From assembly GCA_964455395.1 (NCBI GenBank), contig CAYVWB010000017.1:1-64000 (forward strand): a stretch of DNA of 64,000 nucleotides, in the 5' to 3' direction. The stretch comes from CAYVWB01 sp964455395 (lineage in GTDB: Bacteria; Desulfobacterota; Desulfovibrionia; Desulfovibrionales; Desulfovibrionaceae). Each line of letters starts with the position of its first letter. The first letter of the stretch is position 1. The translations under genes were made by a program, and so were the position numbers. Of the stretch, positions 10,255-19,671 are shown piece after piece. The notes under the pieces were generated by a model. The model saw only the letters and a list, made by a program, of their open reading frames with translations. It made no database searches and was not told the DNA's origin.

Positions 10255-11312
10255 ATGCGTTACTTGTCCCCATTGAAAAAGATGAATGAAGGGTACGCTC
10301 AGTTCGCTGTGCGGACAAATCAGCAAAAGCTGGTGCATCTTCCTGTGGAAGTCACACTGACCATGGGCCTTGCATGCAATTATCGTTGCAAGATGTGCTA
10401 CCAGAGCGATTTTCCAAGCTGTTCCCGTGGGAAGCCATAGAGCGTATCACCCCGGTCCTGCCTTTTGCGTCCACATTGCAGCTTTTCGGCGGCGAACCCT
10501 TGCTCTTCAAGGACATCACGAAGCTCTACGCGCTGGCCCATGCAAGCGCCTGTTGCGTCACCATCATCTCGAACGGTTCTCTGCTCACGGAAGCAATGGT
10601 CGAATCCATCGTCCAGAACCAGGTGCATTGCATCAAGTTCAGCATCGACGCCGGATCGCCGGGCACATACAAGAATATTCGAGGCGGTGATTTCTTCGAG
10701 GTCCTGAAAGGTATCGCCCGGTTGGCCAAGCGCAAGCTGGAGACTCGATCGCAGTTCCCGGTGTACGATCTGCATTTCCTGGCCATGCGTTCCAACGTCA
10801 AGGAACTTTCGCGCCTCGTGACCATCGCGGCGGAGCTCAATGCGCGCGCCGTCACGGTATTCTATCCCAGCATGCACCGGGAGGACCTCCTGGACGAGTG
10901 TGTCTTCTTCGATCAGGAGTATTCGGACGCCATGCTCGCCAAGGCCAGGGACGTGGCCGCCCATCTCGGGACGCCCCTCAATCTGCCGCCGCTTTTCCGC
11001 GAAAGCGAGGGAATGGGCGTGAATTCGCCTGCTCATGCGCTTTGTCAGGATCCGTGGAGAAAGGCTTTCGTGGGAGTGGACGGCGACGTGTCCTTGTGCT
11101 GCGCTGGAGACACCGTGATCGGCAATGTGCTGGAGGATGAGTTCGAGGCCATCTGGAACAGCAAGCGCGCCATGGCGTTGCGCGCGGTTGTCAACACCCC
11201 GAACGAGCCTGCATTCTGCAAGCGGTGTCGGATACGGAAGGCCGATCCCCGCAATCCCGAACTGCACATGCCCAAGCACTTGTTCGAAACGCGCAAAGCG
11301 AGCTGCGCGTAA
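10255..11312 (+). pseudogene. Radical SAM/SPASM-domain protein with a one-base frameshift
   Basis: Reading starts at ATG 10255 (AAGGAGA seven bases upstream) and gives the radical SAM cluster motif CNYRCKMC near residue 40. That frame then stops at 10440. The rest of the protein continues in the -1 frame from about 10410: GGEPLL, the SIDAGSP strand, and a C-terminal SPASM-like region with CQDPW, SLCCAG and FCKRCRIR. Adding one T to the TTTT run at 10410-10413 restores a continuous 352-residue protein. The substrate is unknown; SPASM enzymes modify peptides or other cofactors. It is convergent with a truncated sulfatase gene. The shift may be a real mutation, a sequencing error or -1 slippage on TTTT. 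I favour mutation or error. Confidence 0.8.
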
Positions 11313-11414
11313 GACCCTAGCCGACGCCTCGCCCGACGTGTGCGTCTGGTCTCGTGACAGCCAACGTGGCGATCCCCTCCCATTCTGCAGGGTGGTACAA
11401 ACGGATAGGGCAGG

Positions 11415-11852
11415 TCACGTGTGGCGTCGCGCTGCGTCGAAGCTGAGGTTCGGGGTCATCCTGAGGTTCACGTATCCCGCTTCGTACACATCGAATCCGG
11501 ATTTGGCGTGGCATGAGAAGGTGCTCATGTCATTCCATCGAAACGTCGTGTAGCCGTGATGCTTCAGGATGTCCGCAATGGTGACGGCGTCCGGATGGAA
11601 CTGTGGAATGCAGTTCAGGGTCGCCGTGTACTGACGGCAGAGCTCAGGCGTCAGCGAGGTGAAGTAGGAAGCGGAAGACGGAATCGTCCCTTGCGCTGCG
11701 GCGATGCAGTTGGGGAAAAACGCGCCGCGTTCCGTCAGCTCGTCAATGAAATGTCTACCGGCGAGCCTGTTGCCCGTGGTGTGCAGGCTATCCCCACGAA
11801 GACCGTCTATGCAAAGCCAGACGATGTTCCGTCGCTTTCGTTCATATGCCAT
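11415..11852 (-). pseudogene. N-terminal fragment of a sulfatase/alkaline-phosphatase-superfamily enzyme
   Basis: ATG 11852 is preceded by a strong GGAGGCGAA ribosome binding site. The 145-residue product begins like a sulfatase, with the metal-binding strand IVWLCIDGLRGD and then AQGTIPSSASYFTSLTP, where the nucleophile would sit. It shows Thr/Ser rather than the CxPSR of formylglycine sulfatases. It continues ADILKHHGYTTFRW, a conserved early block, and then stops. Family members are about 400-550 residues, so the C-terminal two thirds, including the remaining metal ligands, are missing. None of the minus-strand frames between 11313 and 11414 continues it recognisably. It is probably a deletion remnant. 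Confidence 0.7.
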
Positions 11853-12666
11853 TTCGCCTCCATTCGTTGGGACTCCACAAGACGGCAAGGCCGTCAATCC
11901 GCGGGCGGTCTTCAAGAGATCACGGAGAACATTTTTCGCAGGGCGCAATCAGGCGCGTTTTCGCCAATTTCGAGCACGAATCATGCCAGAGAGCGCTCCC
12001 AGGAGATCTTGCTGACGAACACAGCGACGCGCTGCACAACGCGGCGGGGCGACAGCATTCCTTTCGGGAAGCGCGCCGGCAGGAAGGCGGTGGGGAGCCG
12101 GCGGGCTCAACGCGCCCCGGATGAGGCTCGGGCGGCGTCGTTCGCGGTATTGCGCGAGACCCCGCCACATCATCACGGGGAGGAGCGGGAAGAGGCCGCG
12201 TCCTGTCGGGACACGAGGGGAGGGGGGCCCGATGCGTCAGCCGGGTGTGGGCGCGGAGAGTTTGGCGACCCTCTACGCCACGGCGTCGGCATGTCGTCGA
12301 GGTCTGTCCGAAACGAGAGTGGATGCAGGCGAGGTCTGCACGGCGTGGCAAGGGGACCTTGGGAGGTGGGAGCGGGCGTCGACGTCACAGGTTCTGGCGA
12401 TGGGGAGCGCCGCCCCGCCGTCTGTGTGTCGCTTGTCCATGGGGGATGTCATGGGCGGATTGTCCGGGGGCGGGTCACTGCATCCGAGAGCCGGGCTGGT
12501 CCGAGATTTTTCGGGCAGTTTCAGGTAGTTTCGGGCAGTTTCAGGGCTGTCGAGATGGTCGAGTGACGGGCGCTATCGACCCGAGGGGCGGGGAGGCGCC
12601 TGTGGCGTCGCGCCTGTCCCCGCCCGGAAGTCGAGTGACCGTCAGCAGGTCTCGGGTCCGCCGCAG
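11853..12666. other. Gene-free stretch of about 810 bp
   Basis: Separates the sulfatase remnant from the 3' end of the SLC13 gene. Open frames here overlap one another on both strands and show no ribosome binding site or family motif. A short direct repeat (TTTCGGGCAGTTTCAGG) recurs imperfectly around 12508-12548. The stretch could be decayed sequence. Confidence 0.5.
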
Positions 12667-14490
12667 CTACAGCGGCCAGAAGAGGAGGATGCCGAAGAGC
12701 GCCGACGCCGTGACCACGATGCTCAAGGGCAAGCCGGAGCGCCAGTAGTCGCTGAACTTGTAGCCGCCCGGGCCCATCACCAGCGTGCAGGACTGGTGCC
12801 CGATGGGCGTCAGAAACGGCGAGGAACATGCAAAACACGTGGCCAGCAGCAGCGGGTCCGGCGCCACTTGCATGCTCTGCGCCATGCTGATGGCGATGGG
12901 CGCCATGAGCATGGCCGCCGCGGCGTTGTTGATGAGGTTCGTCAGCACGAGCGTGAGCACGAAGAGCAGCCCCATGGTGAAGACAGGTGACATGCCAGCG
13001 CCCAGCCCCACCATCCCGTTGGCGATCATCGCTGCAGCGCCGGTGCTTTCCAGCGCGATTCCCAAAGGCATCATCGCGCCCAGCAGCACGATCACCGGCC
13101 ATTCCACGCTCGTGTAGAGATCCCGCACCGTGAGGATGCGCGTGAAGAGCATCACCACCACGGCGATGGACATGGAGATCTGCACGGAGAACACTTCAAA
13201 GCTCGTCAGCGCGATGGCTGCCAGAAAGATGAGTCCCGCCAGCAGCGCTTGCCGCGGTTGCCCGAGCTGCAGGGAACGTGACGGCAGGGGCAGACACCCC
13301 AGCCGTGTCATGCTGTCCGCCACGGTCTCGGCTGCGCCTTGCAGCAGCAGCACGTCGCCAGCATGGAATTTCGCTTCCTTCAGCAAGGAAGGCGTGCGCT
13401 CGCCTTGCCGCGCCACGGCCACCAGGTTCACGCCGAAACGCGTACGCAGTTGCAGGTCCCGTACGGTGCGGCCCACCATGCGCGAATCCTGCTTCACCAC
13501 GGCTTCGTGCAGCTCCATGCGCAACTGGCTCTTCCTGGCGTCCAGGACCTGGTGCTCCGGGTCGTGGAGGTGGTCGCTGTCCTCCAGCACCAGCATGCAG
13601 TGCTTTTCACAACCGGCGAGATCGAATCTGGACTTCTGGAGGAAAGCGTCCAGGGTGTCGGAGTCCGCTTCGATGAGCAGCACATCGCCCTCGGCGAGCT
13701 CCTCCTGCGGGGCGGGCATGTGCATCTCCCCCCCCTTGCGCGCCAGACCCAGGGGCACGGCGTCCGTCTCGTGGAAGGCCTCCACGGAGTCCAGGGGTTT
13801 GCCGATATACTTCGACCCCGCCGGCACCTTCACTTCCGTCAGGTAGTCCTCGATGTGGAACATGGAGTCCCCCCGGCCGGGTTGACGCTTCGGCGCAAGC
13901 CGCCAGCCCACGAAGAGGATGAACAGCACGCCCGCCACAGCGACCACGACGCCGGCGGGAAAGAAGTCGAACATGCCGAAGGGTTCGCCGTAAGCGCGTT
14001 CCCTGAATCCCGAAATGATGATGTTCGGGGGAGTGCCGATAAGCGTGGTGAGGCCTCCCAGCAGCGAACCGAACGCCAGCGGCATGAGGTAGATGGAGGG
14101 AGAGCGGTCTGCGCGGTAGGCCAGCCGAATGGCCACCGGCATGACCAGCGCCAACGCGCCCACGTTGTTCATGAACGCGGACGCCACCGTCACGATGCCC
14201 AGCAGCGCGCCGAGCTGGACCATCATGCCGTCGCCGAGCTTCTCCAGCCAGGTGACGATGATATCCACGATGCCGGCCTTGATGAGCCCAACGCTCAGGA
14301 TCAAGATCATCGCCACGGTGATGACCGCGGCGTGGCCGAAGCCGTCGAAGGCGTCATTGGCGGGGGCCACGCCAAGCACGACCAGCGCCAGCAACGCCAT
14401 CATGGCCACGACGTCGTACCGGGGTTTCCCCCAGACGAAGAGCGCCAAGGCGCCGAAGAGGACGACGAAAACCACGACTTGCTCGAACAT
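12667..14490 (-). CDS. SLC13/DASS-type permease with two RCK-C (TrkA-C) domains
   Basis: Inner-membrane anion/sodium symporter family that includes sulfate and dicarboxylate carriers. The 607-residue product has N-terminal membrane segments with NNVGALALVMPVAIRLA and the signature IGTPPNIIISGFRE. A cytoplasmic insert at about 215-400 carries two TrkA-C-like modules (LDSVEAFHETDAVPLGLARK... and RDLQLRTRFGVNLVAVARQG...). A second membrane half follows with LTNLINNAAAAMLMAPIA. ATG 14490 is chosen for the GAGGT nine bases upstream; the frame extends to 14595 without one. In sulfate reducers such proteins are candidates for sulfate uptake, but the substrate is not determined by sequence. Confidence 0.85.
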   Translation of the reverse strand: MFEQVVVFVVLFGALALFVWGKPRYDVVAMMALLALVVLGVAPANDAFDGFGHAAVITVAMILILSVGLIKAGIVDIIVTWLEKLGDGMMVQLGALLGIVTVASAFMNNVGALALVMPVAIRLAYRADRSPSIYLMPLAFGSLLGGLTTLIGTPPNIIISGFRERAYGEPFGMFDFFPAGVVVAVAGVLFILFVGWRLAPKRQPGRGDSMFHIEDYLTEVKVPAGSKYIGKPLDSVEAFHETDAVPLGLARKGGEMHMPAPQEELAEGDVLLIEADSDTLDAFLQKSRFDLAGCEKHCMLVLEDSDHLHDPEHQVLDARKSQLRMELHEAVVKQDSRMVGRTVRDLQLRTRFGVNLVAVARQGERTPSLLKEAKFHAGDVLLLQGAAETVADSMTRLGCLPLPSRSLQLGQPRQALLAGLIFLAAIALTSFEVFSVQISMSIAVVVMLFTRILTVRDLYTSVEWPVIVLLGAMMPLGIALESTGAAAMIANGMVGLGAGMSPVFTMGLLFVLTLVLTNLINNAAAAMLMAPIAISMAQSMQVAPDPLLLATCFACSSPFLTPIGHQSCTLVMGPGGYKFSDYWRSGLPLSIVVTASALFGILLFWPL

Positions 14491-15057
14491 GGAAGGGACC
14501 TCAGTGTAGATTGTTGCGAACCATAAAAATCCCCTACCACACATCATAGCCGAGGCGTGTGCCGAGTCAAGTGGGAAAGACGCTGAAGTCACCACAATTT
14601 TTGAGAATATGGAAGGCGTGCAAGGGCGCGAGGGAAGGGCGACGCGCGCGCTGGAAAGGGGCGAAGACCGACGCCGGCGACCCTCACGGCAAGAGCGCGG
14701 CAGGACACCCGGGCTCGGCGGCGAGTGAAGCTCGGAATGGACCCGGATGAAGACGTGGGGGGGCGGCGATGGCGGGCAGGCCGTTGCGACACAGGGACGC
14801 GTGCGGCGTAGCCGACGGTCTTTGTCGATGGTGACGATTCGCCGTCGGATTGTGGCGATTGCAAGACGGAAAGAAACCTTCAGGAATTACTTCAGGAAAT
14901 TGTCAATCATATAGTAATCATTCGAAATACCGTCAGAAGCAGGTTGCCCAAACTCATGGATCATGGTAATTCCCATCACTTCAAGTAGGGTGTCGCGTGA
15001 CAGACGGTTCGAGGTGCAATCTTCAGGTGGAGTCGCATAACCCAAGGACCCGTAGAC
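14491..15057. other. Intergenic, AT-richer stretch with one doubtful minus-strand frame
   Basis: Upstream of the SLC13 gene. From about 14870 the base composition turns noticeably A/T-richer than the surroundings. A minus-strand frame (14887-15084, 65 codons from a TTG) has protein-like residues (ITMIHEFGQP, SNDYYMIDNFLK) but no ribosome binding site, and it overlaps the next gene. I do not annotate it. It might be the tail of a degraded gene. Confidence 0.4.
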
Positions 15058-15282
15058 ATGAGAAAACGACTCACCATAGCGCAAGCCGCCGAGTTCACCG
15101 GGTTCGACGAGAGCCGATTGCGGGAGGCCGGGCTGAACGAGGGGTTGGGCGTCATCATCGGTATGGATTTTTTCTTTACCGAGGCGGAGCTGCAGTCGTG
15201 GCTCCAGCGGCAGGGGGAGGCCGGGGCGCCGTCACAGCCAGTCGCCAGGGCACGCGCCGTCAGCAGGGCGGACGTGTCGTGA
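15058..15282 (+). CDS. Small excisionase/MerR-like helix-turn-helix protein
   Basis: A 74-residue protein starting at ATG 15058 with AAGGA ten bases upstream. It begins RLTIAQAAEFTGFDESRLRE, the layout of the excisionase-type winged helix (a TIxQAAxxxG helix followed by a recognition helix), and then has a TEAELQSWLQR helix. Such proteins bind DNA next to integrases or regulate small operons. It sits in the AT-richer patch and overlaps the end of the prepilin-like frame on the other strand. A link with the integrase remnant 3 kb away is possible but unproven. Confidence 0.5.
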   Translation: MRKRLTIAQAAEFTGFDESRLREAGLNEGLGVIIGMDFFFTEAELQSWLQRQGEAGAPSQPVARARAVSRADVS

Positions 15283-15826
15283 CCCGACGGCCCCGTGGAG
15301 GCGTGCGGCGGGGGCTGGTGCGCTCTGCGCATGTCTGGATGCGACGCGCTGGCGCAGATGTCTTGGCAGAGTGAAGAAGCAATGGACCTCGGAACCAAAT
15401 ACAACAGTCCATTCGGGGCCGGGAATATCTGGGGAGGTTGATACTGTCTCCTTGGACAATGGTTTTCCGAATAGCTGTTGACGGCGGCAATGGATACCCG
15501 TCTTTGGTGATGGGGATTCGTTAACGCGACGCACCGAAACGTAACCGTATCCGAGAGGTCGCCACACCATGCGGCCGCCACCACTTCCACATTCGTGGGC
15601 GAGTTTTTCATCTCCCGTGACAAGAGACTTCATGGCCGTCGCGACGTCTGCATGCACATCCTTCTCGCGTGATGTGTCCCTGAGATGGGTGAAGTCAAGC
15701 AAAGCCACGGACGCCAGAGCGCCCGGGATGACCAGGACCGCAAGTATTTCAAAGAGAGTGGATCCACGATAATGCAGTAGGTCCTCAAATTTTGATTTTT
15801 TTGGTTGAATCTTCTCTCGGCATCAT
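15232..15826 (-). pseudogene. Type IV prepilin-like gene, frameshifted in its leader
   Basis: The minus strand from 15765 downward encodes a class III signal: Gly at -1, then STLFEILAVLVIPGALASVA, with Glu at +5 and a hydrophobic helix, followed by LLDFTHLRDTSREKDVHADV. This is the prepilin peptidase recognition pattern. In frame, no ATG, GTG or TTG lies between an upstream TGA and the cleavage site. An ATG-ATG pair at 15821-15826 opens a suitable basic leader (MMPREDSTKK) in the neighbouring frame, and removing one A from the A7 run (15796-15802) joins the two. The frame then stays open to 15232, but its last 40 residues look unnatural. It diverges from the GspE-type ATPase gene. Confidence 0.6.
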
Positions 15827-16069
15827 GCGAATCTTCTTGACGCCACTCCGGAACCGAACTTCTTGAGAGACGCTGAAGGCGTCGCATCGCACATTCAGCA
15901 GCTGGGGTCGTCGGCGCGACGCCTCGGTGCAAGGGGGGGGCGCGGCTTCAGTAGTGGCCCCATGGATGCGCAGCAAGGCGCAAGCGCTGCAACTGTGCGG
16001 GAACCATGAGCAATCACGGGGTCTCACGGTGGCTGTCGAGACCTCCTGCGATTCCGGAGAAGGTCTGTT

Positions 16070-18202
16070 GTGCCCAGAAGCAAGAAGAACTCCATCGAGG
16101 CGTTCCGCGCCCTGGTGAGCGCCGCGTTCCCGGAAAACGCCCGGCTGGCGGAGATTGAACTACCCGACTCCATGAGCTTGGCATGGCGCAAGCTCGTGAG
16201 CCTTTCCGGCGTGAGCTTGCCCGAGTTCATCCACACCGTGGCGCATCAGGCTGGGATTGATGCGGCGGATTCTCTGAAATCAGAGCCGGAGGCCCTGGCG
16301 TTCTTCCCCGTCGAGAAGATTCGCGAGCAAGGCTTCTTGCCGCTTTTCCTGCAAGAGGGCGTCCTCCACGTCGCCATCCCCAATCCCACCGACAGCGATC
16401 TGCTGGACGCCGTCTATTTCCATGTGCAAGGAAGTGTTCGGTTCCTGCTGGCGGCTCCAGACGCCATCGAAGAGGGTATTTTTGCGGCCTTTTCCGCCTC
16501 CGAGGAGGGCAGCGTACTCGCCAAAGGAAAAATCTCATTGGATTTCGAGGGCCTCGAAGGGGATGTCGACAACTTCAACGAAGAGACGGAGCGCGTTTCC
16601 AAGCATGCAAAGGCGTTGCTGCGGAAAGCCATCGAGCTGGGGGCCTCTGATTTGCATCTGCAGCCCTTCCTGGGTGGGGGCGTGGCTCGGGTCCGCGTGG
16701 ACGGCATGCTCCGGCGCATCGCCTTGCTGCCGGAGAACGTCTACATCATGCTCAGTCGGTACTTCAAAGTGCAAGGGGGTATGGACTCCTCCACCAGCCG
16801 CGTCCCCCAGGACGGCCGCATTTCCCTGAAGCGCCACAACCGCGATTTCGACCTGCGCGTCTCGGTGCTACCCGCGCGTGGCGGCGAGCGGGTTGTCATT
16901 CGTTTCCTCGACCAGAGCCGGAAATTCCACCTCTCGCACAACGGCTTCGCCCTGGCGGAAATCCAGGCGTTGCGGCGGCTGGCGCGCAACAGTTCAGGTC
17001 TCGTCGTCATCACCGGGCCCACGGGCTCGGGCAAGACCTCGACCCTCTATGCGCTCCTGGGCGAACTCAACACCGCGGACCGCAACATCATCACCGTGGA
17101 GAACCCGGTTGAATACCTGCTGACCGGCGTCTCCCAGGTGGAAGTCCAGGAGAAGTCCGGTCTGACTTTCGCCCGCATCTTGCGCAGCGTGCTCCGGCAG
17201 GACCCGGACGTCCTGCTTCTGGGAGAAATACGCGACGAGGAAACGGCGGAAATCGCCTTCCAGGCTGCGCTCACGGGGCATCTGGTCTTCTCCACCCTGC
17301 ACACCAACGACGCCATTTCCACTGTACCGCGGTTGCTGGACCTGGGCGTGCGGCCTTCAATCCTTGCGGATTCACTGGCTGGCGTGGTGGCGCAGCGGTT
17401 ATGCAGGAAGCTTTGCGTGGCGTGTCGCGCCGCGGTGCAGGCTCCGCTCGCCACCGAGGAGCACGTCTTCCACGCCGCCACGCGCATCATCCCGCCCTAC
17501 CGCGCTGTGGGCTGTGAAGCGTGCGGCTTCACAGGGTACCGCGGCCGCATCCCCATCACGGAGATCATCGAGCCCTCGGGCTCCCTGCGGGAGGCCATCT
17601 TCAGCCAGGATCTTTCCCGCTGGCGGGATCATTCGGGCGGGCTGAACAGCCTGGGCTCCCTCGCCTCCTCGGCCACGCGGCATGTCATCTCGGGGGATAC
17701 ATCCGTGAAGGAGGCAGCGCGCGTCCTGGGCTTGCGGTACTGGTCCGCGCTCAGTCTGGAGTATGGCGCGGAATTGCCGGAAGCCGCCTACACACAGGTG
17801 GACGCCGAAGTCTCCCAGTCCTCGGGCGTACTGTATCTCGGCCCCACCGGCGCACAACGGGACGTCATCGTGGAAGCGCTGGAGAGCGCCTGGTTCTCCG
17901 TCTTCATGGCCGCCACGGCGGAGGAAGCCAAGCAGACCCTGGAGGTCCGCGACTCCATCGTGCATGTCGTCGTGGACATCGATGACACCCTCACCAGGGA
18001 CGCAACCCTCGCCTACGTCCGCCAGGCCCGCACGGCGCTTGCGTGGAGTCGGTTGCCTGCGCTTCTGCTGCTCCCCCCGAGCCACGAGGGCCTGAAAGAA
18101 GCCCTCGCCGCGGACGGCGCCACCTCCCCCTGCCTCACCAAGCCGGTTGACGGCGATACGGTGTTGAGCCACGTCCGCATGGCGCTGAGCGCCGGCGGGT
18201 AG
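16070..18202 (+). CDS. GspE/PilB-type secretion or pilus ATPase with C-terminal receiver-like domain
   Basis: A hexameric ATPase of the type II secretion/type IV pilus class, which powers pseudopilin assembly at the inner membrane. A GspE N-terminal domain spans about 45-150. Walker A GPTGSGKTST is at about 316, followed by the Asp box (ITVENPVEY), Walker B (DPDVLLLGEIRDEETAE) and the His box. A four-cysteine zinc motif (CRKLCVAC ... CEACGF) is at about 445-485. Residues about 584-710 are extra and resemble a response-regulator receiver: a hydrophobic strand ending VVVDIDD, ALLLL and the LTKP lysine. GTG 16070 follows GGAGAAGG. No other gsp/pil genes are adjacent except the broken prepilin-like frame. 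Confidence 0.85.
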   Translation: MPRSKKNSIEAFRALVSAAFPENARLAEIELPDSMSLAWRKLVSLSGVSLPEFIHTVAHQAGIDAADSLKSEPEALAFFPVEKIREQGFLPLFLQEGVLHVAIPNPTDSDLLDAVYFHVQGSVRFLLAAPDAIEEGIFAAFSASEEGSVLAKGKISLDFEGLEGDVDNFNEETERVSKHAKALLRKAIELGASDLHLQPFLGGGVARVRVDGMLRRIALLPENVYIMLSRYFKVQGGMDSSTSRVPQDGRISLKRHNRDFDLRVSVLPARGGERVVIRFLDQSRKFHLSHNGFALAEIQALRRLARNSSGLVVITGPTGSGKTSTLYALLGELNTADRNIITVENPVEYLLTGVSQVEVQEKSGLTFARILRSVLRQDPDVLLLGEIRDEETAEIAFQAALTGHLVFSTLHTNDAISTVPRLLDLGVRPSILADSLAGVVAQRLCRKLCVACRAAVQAPLATEEHVFHAATRIIPPYRAVGCEACGFTGYRGRIPITEIIEPSGSLREAIFSQDLSRWRDHSGGLNSLGSLASSATRHVISGDTSVKEAARVLGLRYWSALSLEYGAELPEAAYTQVDAEVSQSSGVLYLGPTGAQRDVIVEALESAWFSVFMAATAEEAKQTLEVRDSIVHVVVDIDDTLTRDATLAYVRQARTALAWSRLPALLLLPPSHEGLKEALAADGATSPCLTKPVDGDTVLSHVRMALSAGG

Positions 18203-18235
18203 GGCCAGAATTCGACCGGCGACCCGGGTCAGATT

Positions 18236-19093
18236 TCAACCGACGTTGGCGCTACGTATTGCATGTTTCAATACAAGTCGCTCCATTCTTGTTGCCAGGG
18301 AATGCAAGCAGGCTGCAAAGAGCGTCGACAAGCGATTGAGATACTTGTTCACCGTGGTTACGGACATGGTCGCCCTCGATTCCCCTTCGGATTTCATGGC
18401 GAGTATCTCCATGATGCGTTTCCCCCGGTACGCTCTGGCCCTGTACGCCCTGGCCTTGTTCATGTTCGGGGGCAGCAGTTGCAACGTGCGCTTGTACTCC
18501 TGCACGTGCTGTCTGGTGATGTTGACCAAGGGGGTGTCTCCATCTTCCAGATAATCCCGAAAGAGCCCATAGCACGCCACGTTCTCCAGCCGACTTTTCT
18601 CGGTCCAATTGCAGGCGGCCACTTGCTCCTGAACGTACAGAGAGACCAAGCTGTCAAAGGACTCACCGTACGCTGTTCCCAAGGAGGCGCCTGCTGTAAG
18701 GGGGGTGTTTAGTTGTGAAGGCAAAGGGGGTGTTTTGTCATGTTTTTTCCGCAATGCATTCAGCATCGAAGCATCAGGAATAATTGAAAGTGCCTCGTCA
18801 GCCTTCAAGACTTGGTTGAAGTGCGCGTCAAGGGACGTGCAGACCGTCTGCGCATCAGGAGGCGAGGGAAGGGCGGTAGGGTGGCGTAGCGCATCGAAGA
18901 CATGGAGCGCGTAGGCCGCCATGCGTCTGGCGCGGCGTTTGGCGACGCCTCAAGACCCTGTGCGAAGCGAGCGCCGCAACTCGTGTTTGCCCAGGAAGGG
19001 CCTCAACTCAGGCGGGACATGCAGCCGGAAGCAGTATCCAAAGCGACGACGAACAAGATACGAAGGGGAATGCGAGGCATGAGAACGGGACAC
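18236..19093 (-). pseudogene. Remnant of a tyrosine integrase (nonsense codon, catalytic domain missing)
   Basis: GTG 19093 with GGAGG ten bases upstream opens a frame reading SPSYLVRRRFGYCFRLHVPP and ELRRSLRTGS, the N-terminal DNA-binding module common in phage-type integrases. A TGA at 18950-18952 interrupts it, and the same frame continues GVAKRRARRMAAYALHVFDA. Then comes a SAM-like core-binding domain (LVSLYVQEQVAACNW ... ITRQHVQEYKRTL ... TVNKYLNRLSTLF). It stops at 18236 after about 285 codons, before any of the R-H-R-Y catalytic residues, so roughly 150-200 residues are lost. Its start lies about 100 bp beyond the 3' end of ssrA, a classical attachment site. Confidence 0.85.
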
Positions 19094-19195
19094 GTGTAAG
19101 GACCTCCATCGCATGAGATGAGATGGCGCCGTGCATTGGCGCCGTGGTCCAAAACGTGGGCTGTAGGGTCTACAAGCCTGGGATAATAGAAAAAA

Positions 19196-19555
19196 TGGTG
19201 GAGGCGGGGGGAATCGAACCCCCGTCCGAGAATCTTCCGCAGTGAGCGTCTACAGGCGTAGTCCGGATACTTATCTCACCGGGGCGGCGCCTCCGAACAG
19301 GCTCCATCCCCGACCAGTCCACCTTGGAGTCTCGCTACCACCGCGGCGGACGGCGGCGGAAGCCAGCCCGATGAAGGGTGCGCTCCAAAGACGTATCGGG
19401 CGTCAGCTATTGGAGCGTGGCCGCTTTAATTAAGCAGCCAGGGCGTAATCGTAGTCGTTGTTGGCAACTATCGGTGTGCCGCTTTTTTACGAGGCCAGCG
19501 GCGCCTCGGCCTGCAGCTCCTGTTTCCGTATCCCCGTCGAAACCAGTGCGCCCCC
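19196..19555 (-). ncRNA. ssrA: Transfer-messenger RNA
   Basis: A one-piece tmRNA of about 360 nt that rescues stalled ribosomes and tags proteins for proteolysis. The 5' end GGGGGCG pairs with CGCCTCC before ACCA. The T arm GGTTCGATTCC and the 5' element CTGGTTTCGACGG are both present. The tag frame (19465 down to 19430) encodes ANNDYDYALAA then TAA, preceded by the resume region GATAGTTGCC. A T run follows the CCA and probably terminates transcription. The 3' end faces the integrase remnant. Confidence 0.97.
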
Positions 19556-19642
19556 AGTGCAAAGAACACAGCGTCGGGAAACAGCGCGGGGGCGAACGCG
19601 TCGCGCACCCGGGGAAAACGCCGTCTTCAACGCCAACTTTCC

Positions 19643-19671
19643 TTATATAATGCGATCGCAGGATTTGGCAA
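19643..19671 (-). promoter_or_regulatory. Probable promoter of ssrA
   Basis: On the minus strand, TTGCCA (19671-19666) is followed after 16-17 bp by TATATA/TTATAT (about 19649-19643). Transcription would start some 80 nt before the mature tmRNA 5' end, requiring RNase P trimming. Confidence 0.5.

Noticed and set aside
10410..10413. Programmed -1 frameshift in the radical SAM gene
   Set aside because: The slip site is only TTTT, with no canonical heptamer or obvious downstream pseudoknot. Mutation or sequencing error is simpler.
14887..15084. 65-codon minus-strand frame ending DYYMIDNFLK
   Set aside because: The composition looks protein-like, but it has a TTG start, no ribosome binding site and overlaps the better-supported HTH gene. 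It is kept only as a note.
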